A stretch of DNA of 64,000 nucleotides from Oreohelix idahoensis (GCA_024509875.1 JAMPIV010005020.1:1-64000); one strand, 5' to 3'; positions 1-10,500 are shown, counted from the stretch's first letter. Notes: generated by a model not told the origin, from the letters alone. Made by a program: numbers and translations.

Positions 1-640
1 TTTGATAATTGCTGTTAGATTCTCATAGAACTCATCTTTAGCTTCTGAGGCAGAGTACAGAGTAGGAGCATACACACTGACAAGGGTGATGGGACCTGTG
101 CTAATTTGCAGGCGGAGCGTTAACAGGCGTTCTGATCCATTCTCGCCTGGTTCAACCATTTTAGTTAGCGATTTTTTGACCGCAAAACCTACTCCGTGTT
201 CTCTAGCTTTATTAAGATCTTTCCCTTGCCAATAAAATGTGTAGTCCTTCTCGCTCACCGTTCCAGAGCCCGCCAGGCGCGTTTCCTGAAGTGCAGCTAT
301 ATCCACCTGAAATCGTTTAAGCTCATCATTAATTATGGCTGTCTTCCTTACATCATTTACATCCTGTAGGTTTTCGGATAGTCCAGTGAACATAGTCCGG
401 ACGTTCCAGCATCCCAATCTGAGAGTTTGCGTATTTCTATTTTTTCGATAATTGCTTGGTGCAAAATTTTCTGTCCACAGTTCGGGTTTGACCCTAATCC
501 CCATGCACCCAATGGGGAAAGCAGACAGTGGCGGGACAACACCATATTGACTGGGGGCTGCCCAGCTTGAAGCGGGCGGTAGCTGTCCAGTGAGATCCTA
601 GAACCTCTCCCACTGTCGGAAGTAGCCCCTGGCGCCATGC
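1..640 (-). pseudogene. LINE fragment: 5' part of an endonuclease (EEP)-type non-LTR retrotransposon ORF
   Basis: Minus-strand translation gives the start of an apurinic-like (exonuclease/endonuclease/phosphatase) endonuclease. It shows a GCWNVRTM strand near 420-390, an ALQETRL motif near 300, then HGVGFAVKK and VSVYAPT, and runs open off the window edge at position 1. This order is typical of the endonuclease of animal non-LTR retrotransposons, where it nicks target DNA to prime reverse transcription. Sequence 640-430 looks like the leader of the same element in another frame; an apparent 2-base slip at about 420 joins the two frames. The reverse transcriptase would lie outside the window. 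It is repetitive DNA rather than a host gene. The exact clade is not determined. Confidence 0.7.
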
Positions 641-1041
641 CCTACGCCAATTGGGCAAAATGCTTATAACCGGTAACTGCTACTTCCCGTGTTTTGCCGA
701 CACCTATAGGGTGAAGCTGGAGTGTCCTCTCCAGGGCGCGAGCTTGGGCACAGTTATATGGAGATCAAGCTGTTGCCCATGCAGCATGTTCCCCCTCTCC
801 ACACAGCCGGTAGATCCAAAGGAACGGCAGTAGCCGATACAGTTTGGTACCAGCCATGTCGCAGGAGTTGCCAGAATAATGTCGAATCGACATTAGACTG
901 CCTTAGGGACTCCGACTCCGGATTTATCCTCAGGGTTTACTCCCGAAGCCAATTCCATAAATGGATATTCCCGCAAGGCAGCGGTGGTTTGAATTCAGAG
1001 TTCCTTCTCTTAGATAAGCTACCAACCAAGGATCACGAGCC

Positions 1042-1669
1042 CTATCTGCCCGAAGGTGTTTTCTGTACCGCAGCGTTTATTGTCACGATTTCCATTGCCC
1101 ATTGCGGTTGTTCCACAGCCAACCTGATGCCTTTTCGGCAGTTTCCTTCCAGGTCTTCTTTCTTGATGTTTAGCGTACCCGACCGTGGCTGCTCAAACAG
1201 TTCTGTGGCAAACTTGAAGGGCTCCCTGAAGAATCTTTCCCTATCCCTTCGAGTCTTCCTTCTCTTCCTGCACAACCTTTCTGATCTACAAAGGGCATTA
1301 TGTTGGCCTTTCAGGTGCTCCCAAACCTGTCGTAACCCTTCCTTCTCTGTGACAACTGCGTTCTTGAAAAGGTTTCGGGCATGCTTCTTCTGTTTCCTGA
1401 TTTCTTCTATTTTAATTTGTCTTCTACTTTTTCGTGGTGGATTATCTTCCCTTGCCTTTCTCACTCCTAATACTTTGCGACAGTGCAGATATATTATGTC
1501 GCCGAAGATTTCCAGCTTCTTCTCCAAAGTTATCTGCTTCAGGTTGTTATCCAACTCTTTTGCCAAGGCTTCGTCCAGCTGTTCCCAAAGCCCTTTTGCA
1601 CTGGCAGTTGGAAACTTGATTGCATCTCTCTTCCCGTCCAAGAAGTGTGTGAGATCATCATCAGGCAGA
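1042..1669 (-). pseudogene. Non-LTR retrotransposon ORF, linker region downstream of the Polinton insertion
   Basis: The minus frame reads a charged, helical linker (WEQLDEALAKELDNNLKQI, then many Arg/Lys residues, then FFREPFKFATELFEQPRSG). This is characteristic of the segment between the N-terminal zinc finger and the reverse transcriptase in a family of animal non-LTR elements often labelled R2-like. The frame ends at 1042, where similarity also fades, so the RT is missing or replaced by the LINE at 1-640. Upstream on the minus strand the ORF is interrupted by the Polinton. Removing that element and one copy of the 6-base duplication restores an uninterrupted frame with 10,283-10,473. The long plus-strand ORF across 722-1693 is taken to be its antisense shadow. 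Confidence 0.6.
1664..1669. repeat. Target site duplication, left (ggcaga)
   Basis: Six bases flank the left terminus and are repeated exactly at 10283-10288 beyond the right terminus. Six base pairs is the diagnostic Polinton integrase footprint. Confidence 0.88.
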
Positions 1670-1794
1670 AGTAGTAGGGAATGGCGGACTTAGTTATTAT
1701 TCTGGTGGCGCGCTGGTGGCGCGGATGGTGGCGCGTGACTTTTATATAGTAAAAACGCCTGGTGGCGCGTGACTTTTATATAGCAAAAAATGGT

Positions 1795-2010
1795 GGCGCG
1801 CGGTGGTGGCACAAGATGGTGGACTTGAGATAACAAGAAGAGGTTATTTTTAGAGGTATTTTTAGATAACAAGAAGAGGAGGGACAAGATGGCTTACTTG
1901 AGATAACAAGAAGAGGGGTATAGGAATATGGCGGACTTGATATAACAAGAAGAGGAGGGGCAAGATGGCGGGCTTGAGATAACAAGAAGAGGGTATATGA
2001 GGCAAGATGG
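1795..2010 (+). repeat. Subterminal repeats of the Polinton, left
   Basis: Five copies of a core gataacaagaagagg are interspersed with caagatggcgg-like words at variable spacing of about 35-60 bp. Closer to the end (1715-1800) there are two roughly 43-bp units with ggtggcgcgtgac and a TATA-like box reading outward on the minus strand. Such subterminal repeats are often transposase or integrase binding sites, but that role here is inference. Confidence 0.65.
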
Positions 2011-2654
2011 TGGTTTTTTATATATTATTGTTATTAGTATAGCCAACTTAGGTAGTGGTTGTGTTAGACAAACAAGAAGTCGTTGAGACTTTTAGATAAT
2101 AGGGAGATAATAGGAAGATATATATTTAGATGATATATATTTACATAATAGGAAGACGATATATACATATACATTTAGACAAACAGTTATTTTACAACAT
2201 TTAGACAAACAGTTAGATGAACAGTTAGACGATATAGGTAACAAAAAAGCGTTTTAGTTAATATAGTTTTTATTTTATATTCAATAGTGTTTTTGTAATA
2301 GCAAAACATATATGGTAATATATAAGAGTACATATATAGTATCGTTTAACAGGAGGATATATGTATAGTATTTTTTACAAAATGTACATTATGCAGTAAT
2401 TTTTTATCAAATGATTATACAATTATATATGAAAGACAGTATTTTTTAACATTATCAAACATTGATATTTTCACATATGAATGTACAATAATACATATTT
2501 ATATAGGAAGGCTGTGTGTATATCACAGATTTTTTATACATTATCACAGCTGCAGGTCAGACCTTGAGGGATGTCATCACATTGTCTACACGTCGTAAGA
2601 AATAGAGGTGTTGTATATACCTGTAGGTATCTGTGTGTATCTGAAAGAGACAGT

Positions 2655-4716
2655 TTAAATGTTGAGGGGTGAGGTGGTGACGTTGTCAGGGTGTACTTGT
2701 CGTTTTATGTAAAAGTAAGACAGGGCGTTGCGGTGTTGTTCGTATGTGTAGATGGAGGATTTGTGTGCCCGGAACCCAATATTTTTCCCACCCTGTGCCT
2801 GTTGTGTGTTGAGGACGTCTAAGAAAGTGTGTTTGTCTACTTTGTTGTGGTGTTTGTTCAAGCCTTTGGTGGTGGTTTTGTTGTAGTCGCCAAAACAGTG
2901 ATACGTCTTGCTACAGAGGGAAACCATCCCTCTGTCTTTGTACTCTAATTTAAAAAGGCCCGGTGTCCGCTTGTCGAATAAGGTTTGTTCGCGGCATTTC
3001 TGACAAAGGGCGCGCGTTTTACCCTCGGTAGCGACGAAAACGGGTCTATGGTCGGGACATACTTCGGCGGGGAACCACTGGTGGTAGGAGCTATAAAATT
3101 CCTGTCGCAAAGCGGGCTTAACAACGTCCGCTAAGTTGTTCGCGCTAAGGGCCAAGTAAAGGCTGTCTGTGTCCGTCTCGCACAACTGAAAGTCTGACCT
3201 ATCTACAAATTTATCTAAACAGTCGTAGTAAAATTCTAACATGCGTAATTTAGCGTATTGATAGACGAAAAATCCTATCTGAACGGGGAGGTCCCAACAT
3301 ATAGTCTGTTTCAGTTTCTCTACTTCAAAAATCTCGTCCGTCACTAACGTCATTTTCCTAAAGCGGGGTGAGTTTATTTGGTCAGAGGTACACTCTCCCA
3401 TCGTGTACGAAACATCCACATGCTTCGCCTTATTGGTTAATGTCTTGCCGTAGGCCGCGTTACCTAGCAGTTTCATGGTCTCGCTGGTAATGGCGTAGGC
3501 AGGATCAGTATCACCCTGTCGACGCGCGTTCGAAACAGTGTCCCCAAACCGTTTGAAACACGTCACGGGTGTATACTCAAGCACCTGGTAGATACAGGTG
3601 ACTTCTAAACCTTTGGTTAAGTACCAGCGAAGCAGAGGTGTCGTCAGGAGAATTTTCTTGCCCACATAACTCCCGATCAATGTCCGTCTGGGGGTAGTCA
3701 GGAGTTTATGTTTTTCGGCGTATTCCCGCATGAAAGGCCCAATATCTTCCCTCGTGACGTCGACATTCTTAAAAATGGGCGTCATCTCAGAGAAATGTTC
3801 TTTTAAAGAGTCGGGGACATGGATGTCACACTCGACTAGGCCAAACAAGGTCTCGTCCAGCACCGAGGCGAGAATATTTTCTTTTGTCAGGGGGTACCGA
3901 CATTTGGGGTAAGACGGTTTCTGGGTAGGGAAGGTGGCGTTCAGAAAACGACGGATTGCTGGCTCGGTTTTCTTCAATGCCTGCCACTCGCATTCCCACA
4001 TTTCGACAACGGTAACGTCGCAATGGCCCCGTAAATAAGAACTTGTTTCCACCGTATTTGCGTACAACTCAGCCAATGGTTTGTTGTTGACTGGGTTAAC
4101 GTCACGACCGGCGGTTAGTGGGCAGTTAGGGTGGATGTGGAATAGGCACCCATGGAACTGGTAGGCGGTTCGAGAGTATCTGTCCCAACCGTCTACCCTA
4201 ACGCATATATCACCCAACGCCTTCTCACTTCCGTTAAACTGGGTTTTTAAGGTCACTTTTTTTTGGGTGGGAGACCCAAGCCAAATAGTCGCGGCACTGC
4301 ACGGTATATTTGTGAAGTTTGTGGTGCTTGAAACCATCCTCCCTAGACCGTCTAACGGGAAAGTCAGTGGGCATCTTCTGCATTAACGCCCACAAATAAA
4401 GGGCGTTGGCATCAAAACCTTTAATGGCTTGAACCGTTTTGCCACCTCTAATGCGGGTTTTGCCTTGCTCGTGGAACCTGTGAAAAATAATTGACGGTCC
4501 CCCGACAATGTTTTGGCGCAAGATGTTATGCAGATCTACCTCCTTCTTCGAGTATAAAGAAAACATGACGTTGGGCGGGAGGGTTTTGAAAAGGTACTTT
4601 AACGTGACACCGGGCACGGAGATCGCATCTTTAAACATGTCTACACCTAGGCGCGCGTAAAAACTAACTTGTCGGTCTAACGCTGCCAGGAAGGGGACCA
4701 CGTCTTTATTGTTGTA
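2655..4716 (-). pseudogene. Polinton DNA polymerase B, C-terminal polymerase domain, left copy (frameshifted)
   Basis: This is the continuation of the gene above after the TGA. The first part (4716 to about 4266) covers exonuclease motif III and polymerase motif A (D-A-N-A-L-Y). A one-base insertion next to an A8 run (an extra C at about 4264-4266 compared with the right arm) throws the frame off. The rest continues in another frame to a stop at 2655 and carries motif B (K-x-x-x-N-x-x-Y-G) and motif C (D-T-D-S). A zinc-binding C-x-x-C pattern lies near the end. It differs from the right copy at several residues, so the arms are no longer perfectly homogenised. Confidence 0.85.
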
Positions 4717-6519
4717 TCACGTCAGAAAGTCGCGCAACGTGGTCATGTGATTCTCGGCCCACACCTTCTGACATTCGGCGTACTCATCGGCGGAAATGTT
4801 AGTATTTTTAAGTTTGGAAAAAAATGCCGAGTGGGGTGGTAAGGCCGTCTCGTCTAACTTTGCTAAATCTGTTATGTACTCGTAACAAAAATATCCTTTA
4901 GTTTCTTTAACATTGTACGCCGCGAGATATTTGCTATAGCTAAAACCGGGGGCTAAGTAATTGACTATATCTAAAAACTTTAAATCGCTAGTGGCAATAC
5001 ACATAAAATTATTGTTTCGCTTGACTAAAAATTTGAAGTCTTCCCCCCTGAAATACCGGATGAGATACGGTTTGATTACGTTCACGTCATATTTGCCCGA
5101 ATTGAAACCTAATACGGGTAGCTGCCCCAAATAACCCTCTAATCTAGCAAGGAGCCCGTCTGAATTACCGATCGTCTCTAAAGCCTCGAGTTGCATGCAA
5201 ACGCCGTCAAAATATGCACGCAGAATCTCATAAGAGGCCGCGGCAATTTTGAGCAGATGGTCAGCCATCGTATTGACCAACTCCTGTGGATTACCCGTTG
5301 TGATAAAACACACGGGGGCTTCAAAACCGGGGACGTTAGAAGCCACCGAACACGACAGGGGCACGTGTTTGGCTGTGTAGGTAGTGGCATTACCACTTGA
5401 CTCTAGAGTGTTCTCAAAAAAACACTCGTAGTCAAATGTGGCGCGATACGGGAAGACGAATTTTGTGTCTACGTCTATGCCCTCCTCCTTGATTAATTCC
5501 CAAATGGTCTCTGGGGGGTTATACACACCACCTCTAAATGTTTCTCTTCGCTTAGAGCCGGTACAGCGCTTTTCATGGCGCACCAGTCGGTAATACTCCT
5601 GCCACAACTTACCGCAATCGGGACACGAAAAAAAGTTACTGGCCCTATCGATATCTGTTATGTACATAAAGTGGTTCTTAAACATTAACAGACGCAATGT
5701 ATCTGGAAAAGTGTCGCTACCTCTAAGTGTGGGGGTCAGGGTCTGCGCGTCGTCAAATTCAAAAACGTCAATATTTATGTTAAAACATTTTTCTAATTGG
5801 GGCATATCGATTAAACTAACCCCGGGGAAATCGACGAGGGACCTAAGTCCCTGTTGTGTTTGCCACTGTTCGACTAGCCGGCGCGTGCTTTTTCTAACGT
5901 TTGTAACGGCACCACCCCTAAAAACGGCTAGACATCTAAAAAAGCAAAAGTTATCACTGTATGGTTTGGAGTTTGAGTCGTGTTGTAGTGTATGGATGTG
6001 GTTATTGTCCATGATGAAAGAGGGAATGTCTTGTATGCAGCAGCCGATAGGAAAGTCTTGGATATGGTACAGATAGAACGAAGTCGCTGGGATGGCTTCG
6101 ACAAAATATTTTGTGTTTGGTCTGTTTAATTGTGCTTGTGTGACAATATCGCTGTCGTGTAATTGTGAGAGAAAAGCTTTGAAATCTGTAATGTTGTTGA
6201 CTAAGTGTGGTTGATCTAAGACGACTGTATTGTTATGGGAAGCGTGATAGAATCTTAATTCGTTTGTTTCTCTGTGCCTCAAAACGATGTGGAAACTGTA
6301 GTTTATTTTGAATCTTTTTGTCTGTTGTGTAATCACAGGGAGCAAGAGACGGTCCCAGTCCATATTTTCTGTTGGTCTGTTGAAAAAAGTGAAAGTGGAC
6401 AGATATTTATGTTTATTTGCGTGTGTTTTAATAGCTTGCCAGTTATCAATGTATATTTGTTTTATGTCAGCCTGTAAGTCTTCTAAAGAGTCTGTTCTTC
6501 TGACGACAAGCGGGGTTTT
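4717..6519 (-). pseudogene. Polinton protein-primed DNA polymerase B, OTU-like and exonuclease segment
   Basis: The open frame runs from 6519 to a TGA at 4719-4717. Numbering from the Met at 6363, residues about 137-231 contain DNFC and NHF, resembling the Asp/Cys and His sites of an OTU-type cysteine protease. A C2HC-type finger lies at C247/C250/H263/C267. The 3'-5' exonuclease motif I is D311-Y-E313 and motif II is the N421-D426 region (GFNSGKYD). The polymerase copies linear element DNA from a terminal-protein primer. Motif III (Y-N-N-x-D) lies just beyond the TGA in the same frame, so the stop interrupts the exonuclease domain. The OTU role is inference; the exonuclease motifs are clear. 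Confidence 0.8.
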
Positions 6520-7081
6520 TTATATGGGTTTGGGGGCTGGTCATAGGATGTTTCTTGGTCTGGCCTGCTTTTGGTGGGTGGGATGGGATGGGGCTTGATG
6601 AAGAGGTCGCTGTTCTCATTGAGTCTGTGGTCCCTGCTGCAGCAGATGATGTCTTTGTGCCTGTTGATGATAAGTATGTGGTGGTCCCTGTTGGTGATGT
6701 CTCTTGGTGCGTTGAGGCTGATGATGAGTCTGTTGGTGATGTCTGTTGGTGCCCCGATGATGATGCTTGGTGGGTTGATGATTCGGCACCTGGTGGGGCA
6801 CCTGATGTTGGTGCTGGGACAGTCTGATGTTGTTGTTTTATGTGGGTCTGTAAACTATCAGTACGTGTAAATTGTTTGTCGCAAATGTCACAAGAAAATC
6901 GAGGCATAGCGTGCACTGTATTGACGTGGCGTAATAATGCATCACGGCGGGTAAATGTTTTACCACAGCGAGGACACGTGAGACTGTGCCCTGGTGCAGT
7001 GGTGGTCCCCGCTGAGGGGTTTGTAGCGGACGCCGTTGCAGTGGTGGTCCCCACTGATGTGTTTGTAGCACCCGAGTACAT
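6467..7081 (-). pseudogene. Polinton polymerase gene, N-terminal zinc-finger segment
   Basis: From an ATG at 7081-7079 the minus frame encodes about 205 residues. A short Thr/Ala-rich start is followed by two tandem C2H2 fingers (CPRCGKTFTRRDALLRHVN and CDICDKQFTRTDSLQTHIK), then a Ser/Thr/Gln/Pro-rich low-complexity linker. C2H2 fingers upstream of an OTU-like/PolB body are common in predicted animal Polinton polymerases. The frame ends at 6467, but the neighbouring frame (from 6519 downward) carries the next part of the polymerase. The switch lies close to a G4T6 run at about 6511-6520, so a small frameshift has split the gene. The ATG sits only 8 bases from the arm junction, so the natural promoter and perhaps the first residues are lost. 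Confidence 0.65.
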
Positions 7082-9299
7082 AACAGATTTAGCAAAGTTA
7101 GACGAGACGGCCTTACCACCCCACTCGGCATTTTTTTCCAAACTTAAAAATACTAACATTTCCGCCGATGAGTACGCCGAATGTCAGAAGGTGTGGGCCG
7201 AGAATCACATGACCACGTTGCGCGACTTTCTGACGTGATACAACAATAAAGACGTGGTCCCCTTCCTGGCAGCGTTAGACCGACAAGTTAGTTTTTACGC
7301 GCGCCTAGGTGTAGACATGTTTAAAGATGCGATCTCCGTGCCCGGTGTCACGTTAAAGTACCTTTTCAAAACCCTCCCGCCCAACGTCATGTTTTCTTTA
7401 TACTCGAAGAAGGAGGTAGATTTGCATAACATCTTGCGCCAAAACATCGTCGGGGGACCGTCAATTATTTTTCACAGGTTCCACGAGCAAGGCAAAACCC
7501 GCATTAGAGGTGGCAAAACGGATCAAGCCATTAAAGGTTTTGATGCCAACGCCCTTTATTTGTGGGCGTTAATGCAGAAGATGCCCACTGACTTTCCCGT
7601 TAGACGGTCTAGGGAGGATGGTTTCAAGCACCACAAACTCCACAAATATACCGTGCAGTGCCGCGACTATTTGGCTTGGGTCTCCCACCAAAAAAAAGTG
7701 ACCTTAAAAACCCAGTTTAACGGAAGTGAGAAGGCGTTGGGTAATATATGCGTTAGGGTAGACGGTTGGGACAGATACTCTCGAACCGCCTACCAGTTCC
7801 ATGGGTGCTTATTCCACATCCACCCTAACTGCCCACTAACCGCCGGTCGTGACGTTAACCCAGTCAACAACAAACCATTGGCTGAGTTGTACGCAAATAC
7901 GGTGGAAACAAGTTCTTATTTACGGGGCCATTGCGACGTTACCGTTGTCGAAATGTGGGAATGCGAGTGGCAGGCATTGAAGAAAACCGAGCCAGCAATC
8001 CGTCGTTTTCTGAACGCCACCTTCCCTACCCAGAAACCGTCTTACCCCAAATGTCGGTACCCCCTGACAAAAGAAAATATTCTCGCCTCGGTGCTGGACG
8101 AGACCTTGTTTGGCCTAGTCGAGTGTGACATCCATGTCCCCGACTCTTTAAAAGAACATTTCTCTGAGATGACGCCCATTTTTAAGAATGTCGACGTCAC
8201 GAGGGAAGATATTGGGCCTTTCATGCGGGAATACGCCGAAAAACATAAACTCCTGACTACCCCCAGACGGACATTGATCGGGAGTTATGTGGGCAAGAAA
8301 ATTCTCCTGACGACACCTCTGCTTCGCTGGTACTTAACCAAAGGTTTAGAAGTCACCTGTATCTACCAGGTGCTTGAGTATACACCCGTGACGTGTTTCA
8401 AACGGTTTGGGGACACTGTTTCGAACGCGCGTCGACAGGGTGATACTGATCCTGCCTACGCCATTACCAGCGAGACCATGAAACTGCTAGGTAACGCGGC
8501 CTACGGCAAGACATTAACCAATAAGGCGAAGCATGTGGATGTTTCGTACACGATGGGAGAGGGTACCTCTGACCAAATAAACTCACCCCGCTTTAGGAAA
8601 ATGACGTTAGTGACGGACGAGATTTTTGAAGTAGAGAAACTGAAACAGACTATATGTTGGGACCTCAACGTTCAGATAGGATTTTTCGTCTATCAATACG
8701 CTAAATTACGCATGTTAGAATTTTACTACGACTGTTTAGATAAATTTGTAGATAGGTCAGACTTTCAGTTGTGCGAGACGGACACAGACAGCCTTTACTT
8801 GGCCCTTAGCGCGAACAACTTAGCGGACGTTGTTAAGCCCGCTTTGCGACAGGAATTTTATAGCTCCTACCACCAGTGGTTCCCCGCCGAAGTATGTCCC
8901 GACCATAGACCCGTTTTCGTCGCTACCGAGGGTAAAACGCGCGCCCTTTGTCAGAAATGCCGCGAACAAACCTTATTCGACAAGCGGACACCGGGCCTTT
9001 TTAAATTAGAGTACAAAGGCAGAGGGATGGTTTCCCTCTGTAGCAAGACGTATCACTGTTTTGGCGACTACAACAAAACCACCACCAAAGGCTTGAACAA
9101 ACACCACAACAAAGTAGACAAACACACTTTCTTAGACGTCCTCAACACACAACAGGCACAGGGTGGGAAAAATATTGGGTTCCGGGCACACAAATCCTCC
9201 ATCTACACATACGAACAACACCGCAACGCCCTGTCTTACTTTTACATAAAACGACAAGTACACCCCGACAACGTCACCACCTCACCCCTCAACATTTAA
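7073..9299 (+). pseudogene. Polinton DNA polymerase B, C-terminal half, right copy
   Basis: This inverted duplicate of the gene's 3' half lacks the OTU-like part and exonuclease motifs I-II. The frame enters from the junction at 7073, meets a TGA at 7236-7238 at the same place as in the left copy, then stays open to 9299 (about 687 residues). Counting from 7254, motif A Asp is residue 97, motif B is about 410-418 and motif C DTDS is 510-513. All catalytic acidic residues are present. The A8 run near 7690 has the in-frame length, unlike the left copy. With no start codon or N-terminal domains of its own it is unlikely to be made as a complete enzyme. Confidence 0.85.
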
Positions 9300-9944
9300 A
9301 CTGTCTCTTTCAGATACACACAGATACCTACAGGTATATACAACACCTCTATTTCTTACGACGTGACGACAATGTGATGACATCCCTCAAGGTCTGACCT
9401 GCAGCTGTGATAATGTATAAAAAATCTGTGATATACACATAGCCTTCCTATATAAATATGTATTATTGTATATTTATATGTGAAAATATCAATGTTTGAT
9501 AATGTTAAAAAATGCTGTCTTTCATATATAATTGTATAATCATTTGATAAAAAATTACTGCATAATGTACATTTTGTAAAAAATACTATACATATATCCT
9601 CCTGTTAAACGATACTATATATGTACTCTTATATATTACCATATATGTTTTGCTATTACAAAAACACTATTGAATATAAAATAAAAACTATATTAACTAA
9701 AACGTTTTTGTTACCTATATCGTCTAACTGTTCGTCTAACTGTTTGTCTAAATGTTGTAAAATAACTGTTTGTCTAAATGTATATGTATATATCGTCTTC
9801 CTATTATGTAAATATATATCATCTAAATATATATCTTCCTATTATCTCCCTATTATCTAAAAGTCTCAACGACTTCTTGTTTGTCTAACACAACCACTAC
9901 CTAAGTTGGCTATACTAATAACAATAATATATAAAAAACCACCA

Positions 9945-10160
9945 TCTTGCCTCATATACCCTCTTCTTGTTATCTCAAGCCCGCCACCTTGCCCCTCCTC
10001 TTCTTGTTATATCAAGTCCGCCATATTCCTATACCCCTCTTCTTGTTATCTCAAGTCCGCCATCTTGTCCCTCCTCTTCTTGTTATCTAAAAATACCTCT
10101 AAAAATAACCTCTTCTTGTTATCTCAAGTCCACCATCTTGCGCCACCACCGCGCGCCACC
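9945..10160 (-). repeat. Subterminal repeats of the Polinton, right
   Basis: Mirror copy of the left subterminal array (cctcttcttgttatc cores), followed at 10160-10230 by the two GC-rich units with outward TATA-like boxes. Confidence 0.65.
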
Positions 10161-10282
10161 ATTTTTTGCTATATAAAAGTCACGCGCCACCAGGCGTTTT
10201 TACTATATAAAAGTCACGCGCCACCATCCGCGCCACCAGCGCGCCGCCAGAATAATAACTAAGTCCGCCATTCCCTACTACT

Positions 10283-10288
10283 GGCAGA
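10283..10288. repeat. Target site duplication, right (ggcaga)
   Basis: Exact match to 1664-1669, directly after the right terminus. Confidence 0.88.
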
Positions 10289-10500
10289 TCAACTTGAATG
10301 TACTCAGCACTGCGGATTGACTCCTGGCTGCTTTCTTCTAACGTCTTATCCGTCGAGACAGAACGCTGTTGATCTCCCCCAGATGACCTCCCACATCCCT
10401 TTTTCGTTCGGTGGATTTTCATTCCTCTCTGAGTAGAGAACTGAATGCAAACTGAGTGGGACATATGTCCCATTTCGCAAAACTAACTATTGATACGTCG
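10283..10500 (-). pseudogene. Non-LTR retrotransposon ORF, zinc-finger segment upstream of the Polinton insertion
   Basis: The minus frame shows one Cys2-His-Cys finger of the form C-x-x-FSTQRGMKIHRTKKGC followed by an acidic, Ser-rich linker. This is the N-terminal DNA- or RNA-binding finger commonly found in R2-like animal non-LTR ORFs. The frame runs straight into the Polinton terminus and continues at 1,669 on the other side of it. The two halves therefore belong to one older element that served as the insertion target. The true N-terminus is not clear; sequence beyond about 10,500 becomes a 33-bp tandem repeat. Confidence 0.55.

Larger units (their letters stand above)
1670..4882 (+). 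repeat. Left inverted arm of the Polinton
   Basis: Reverse complement of 7073-10282 with only scattered substitutions and single-base indels. From the outside in it contains GC-rich terminal units with repeated ggtggcgcg, subterminal copies of gataacaagaagagg, an AT-rich 600-bp stretch with no gene (2010-2640), and the C-terminal polymerase segment. The match stops abruptly at 4882. Confidence 0.9.
1670..10282. mobile_element. Polinton/Maverick-type element, defective, with giant inverted arms
   Basis: An 8,613-bp element is bounded by a perfect 6-bp target duplication (ggcaga at 1664-1669 and 10283-10288). Its inverted termini begin AGTAGTAGGG. Six-base duplications, AG-starting long inverted repeats and a protein-primed family B DNA polymerase together define Polintons. 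The only recognisable gene is the polymerase. No integrase, packaging ATPase, maturation protease or capsid protein is seen in either strand. The inverted arms are 3.2 kb (1670-4882 and 7073-10282), far longer than usual Polinton terminal repeats, and include the 3' half of the polymerase gene. The 2.2-kb centre holds the gene's 5' half once. It is non-autonomous and was probably mobilised by helpers. Confidence 0.88.
7073..10282 (-). repeat. Right inverted arm of the Polinton
   Basis: Reverse complement of 1670-4882. The inner boundary at 7073 falls inside coding sequence: on the left the polymerase continues inward, while here the sequence switches to the zinc-finger leader. The AT-rich part (9300-9960) holds no gene. 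Confidence 0.9.

Noticed and set aside
722..1693. 323-codon plus-strand ORF
   Set aside because: It is antisense to the retrotransposon ORF whose motifs are on the minus strand; no domain in the plus frame.
6840..7238. 132-codon plus-strand ORF ending in polymerase sequence
   Set aside because: Its first half is antisense to the zinc-finger gene and only the part after 7073 is polymerase. It is a chimera created by the inversion junction.
1670..10282. Complete, active Polinton
   Set aside because: No integrase, ATPase, protease or capsid gene is visible and every polymerase copy is broken.
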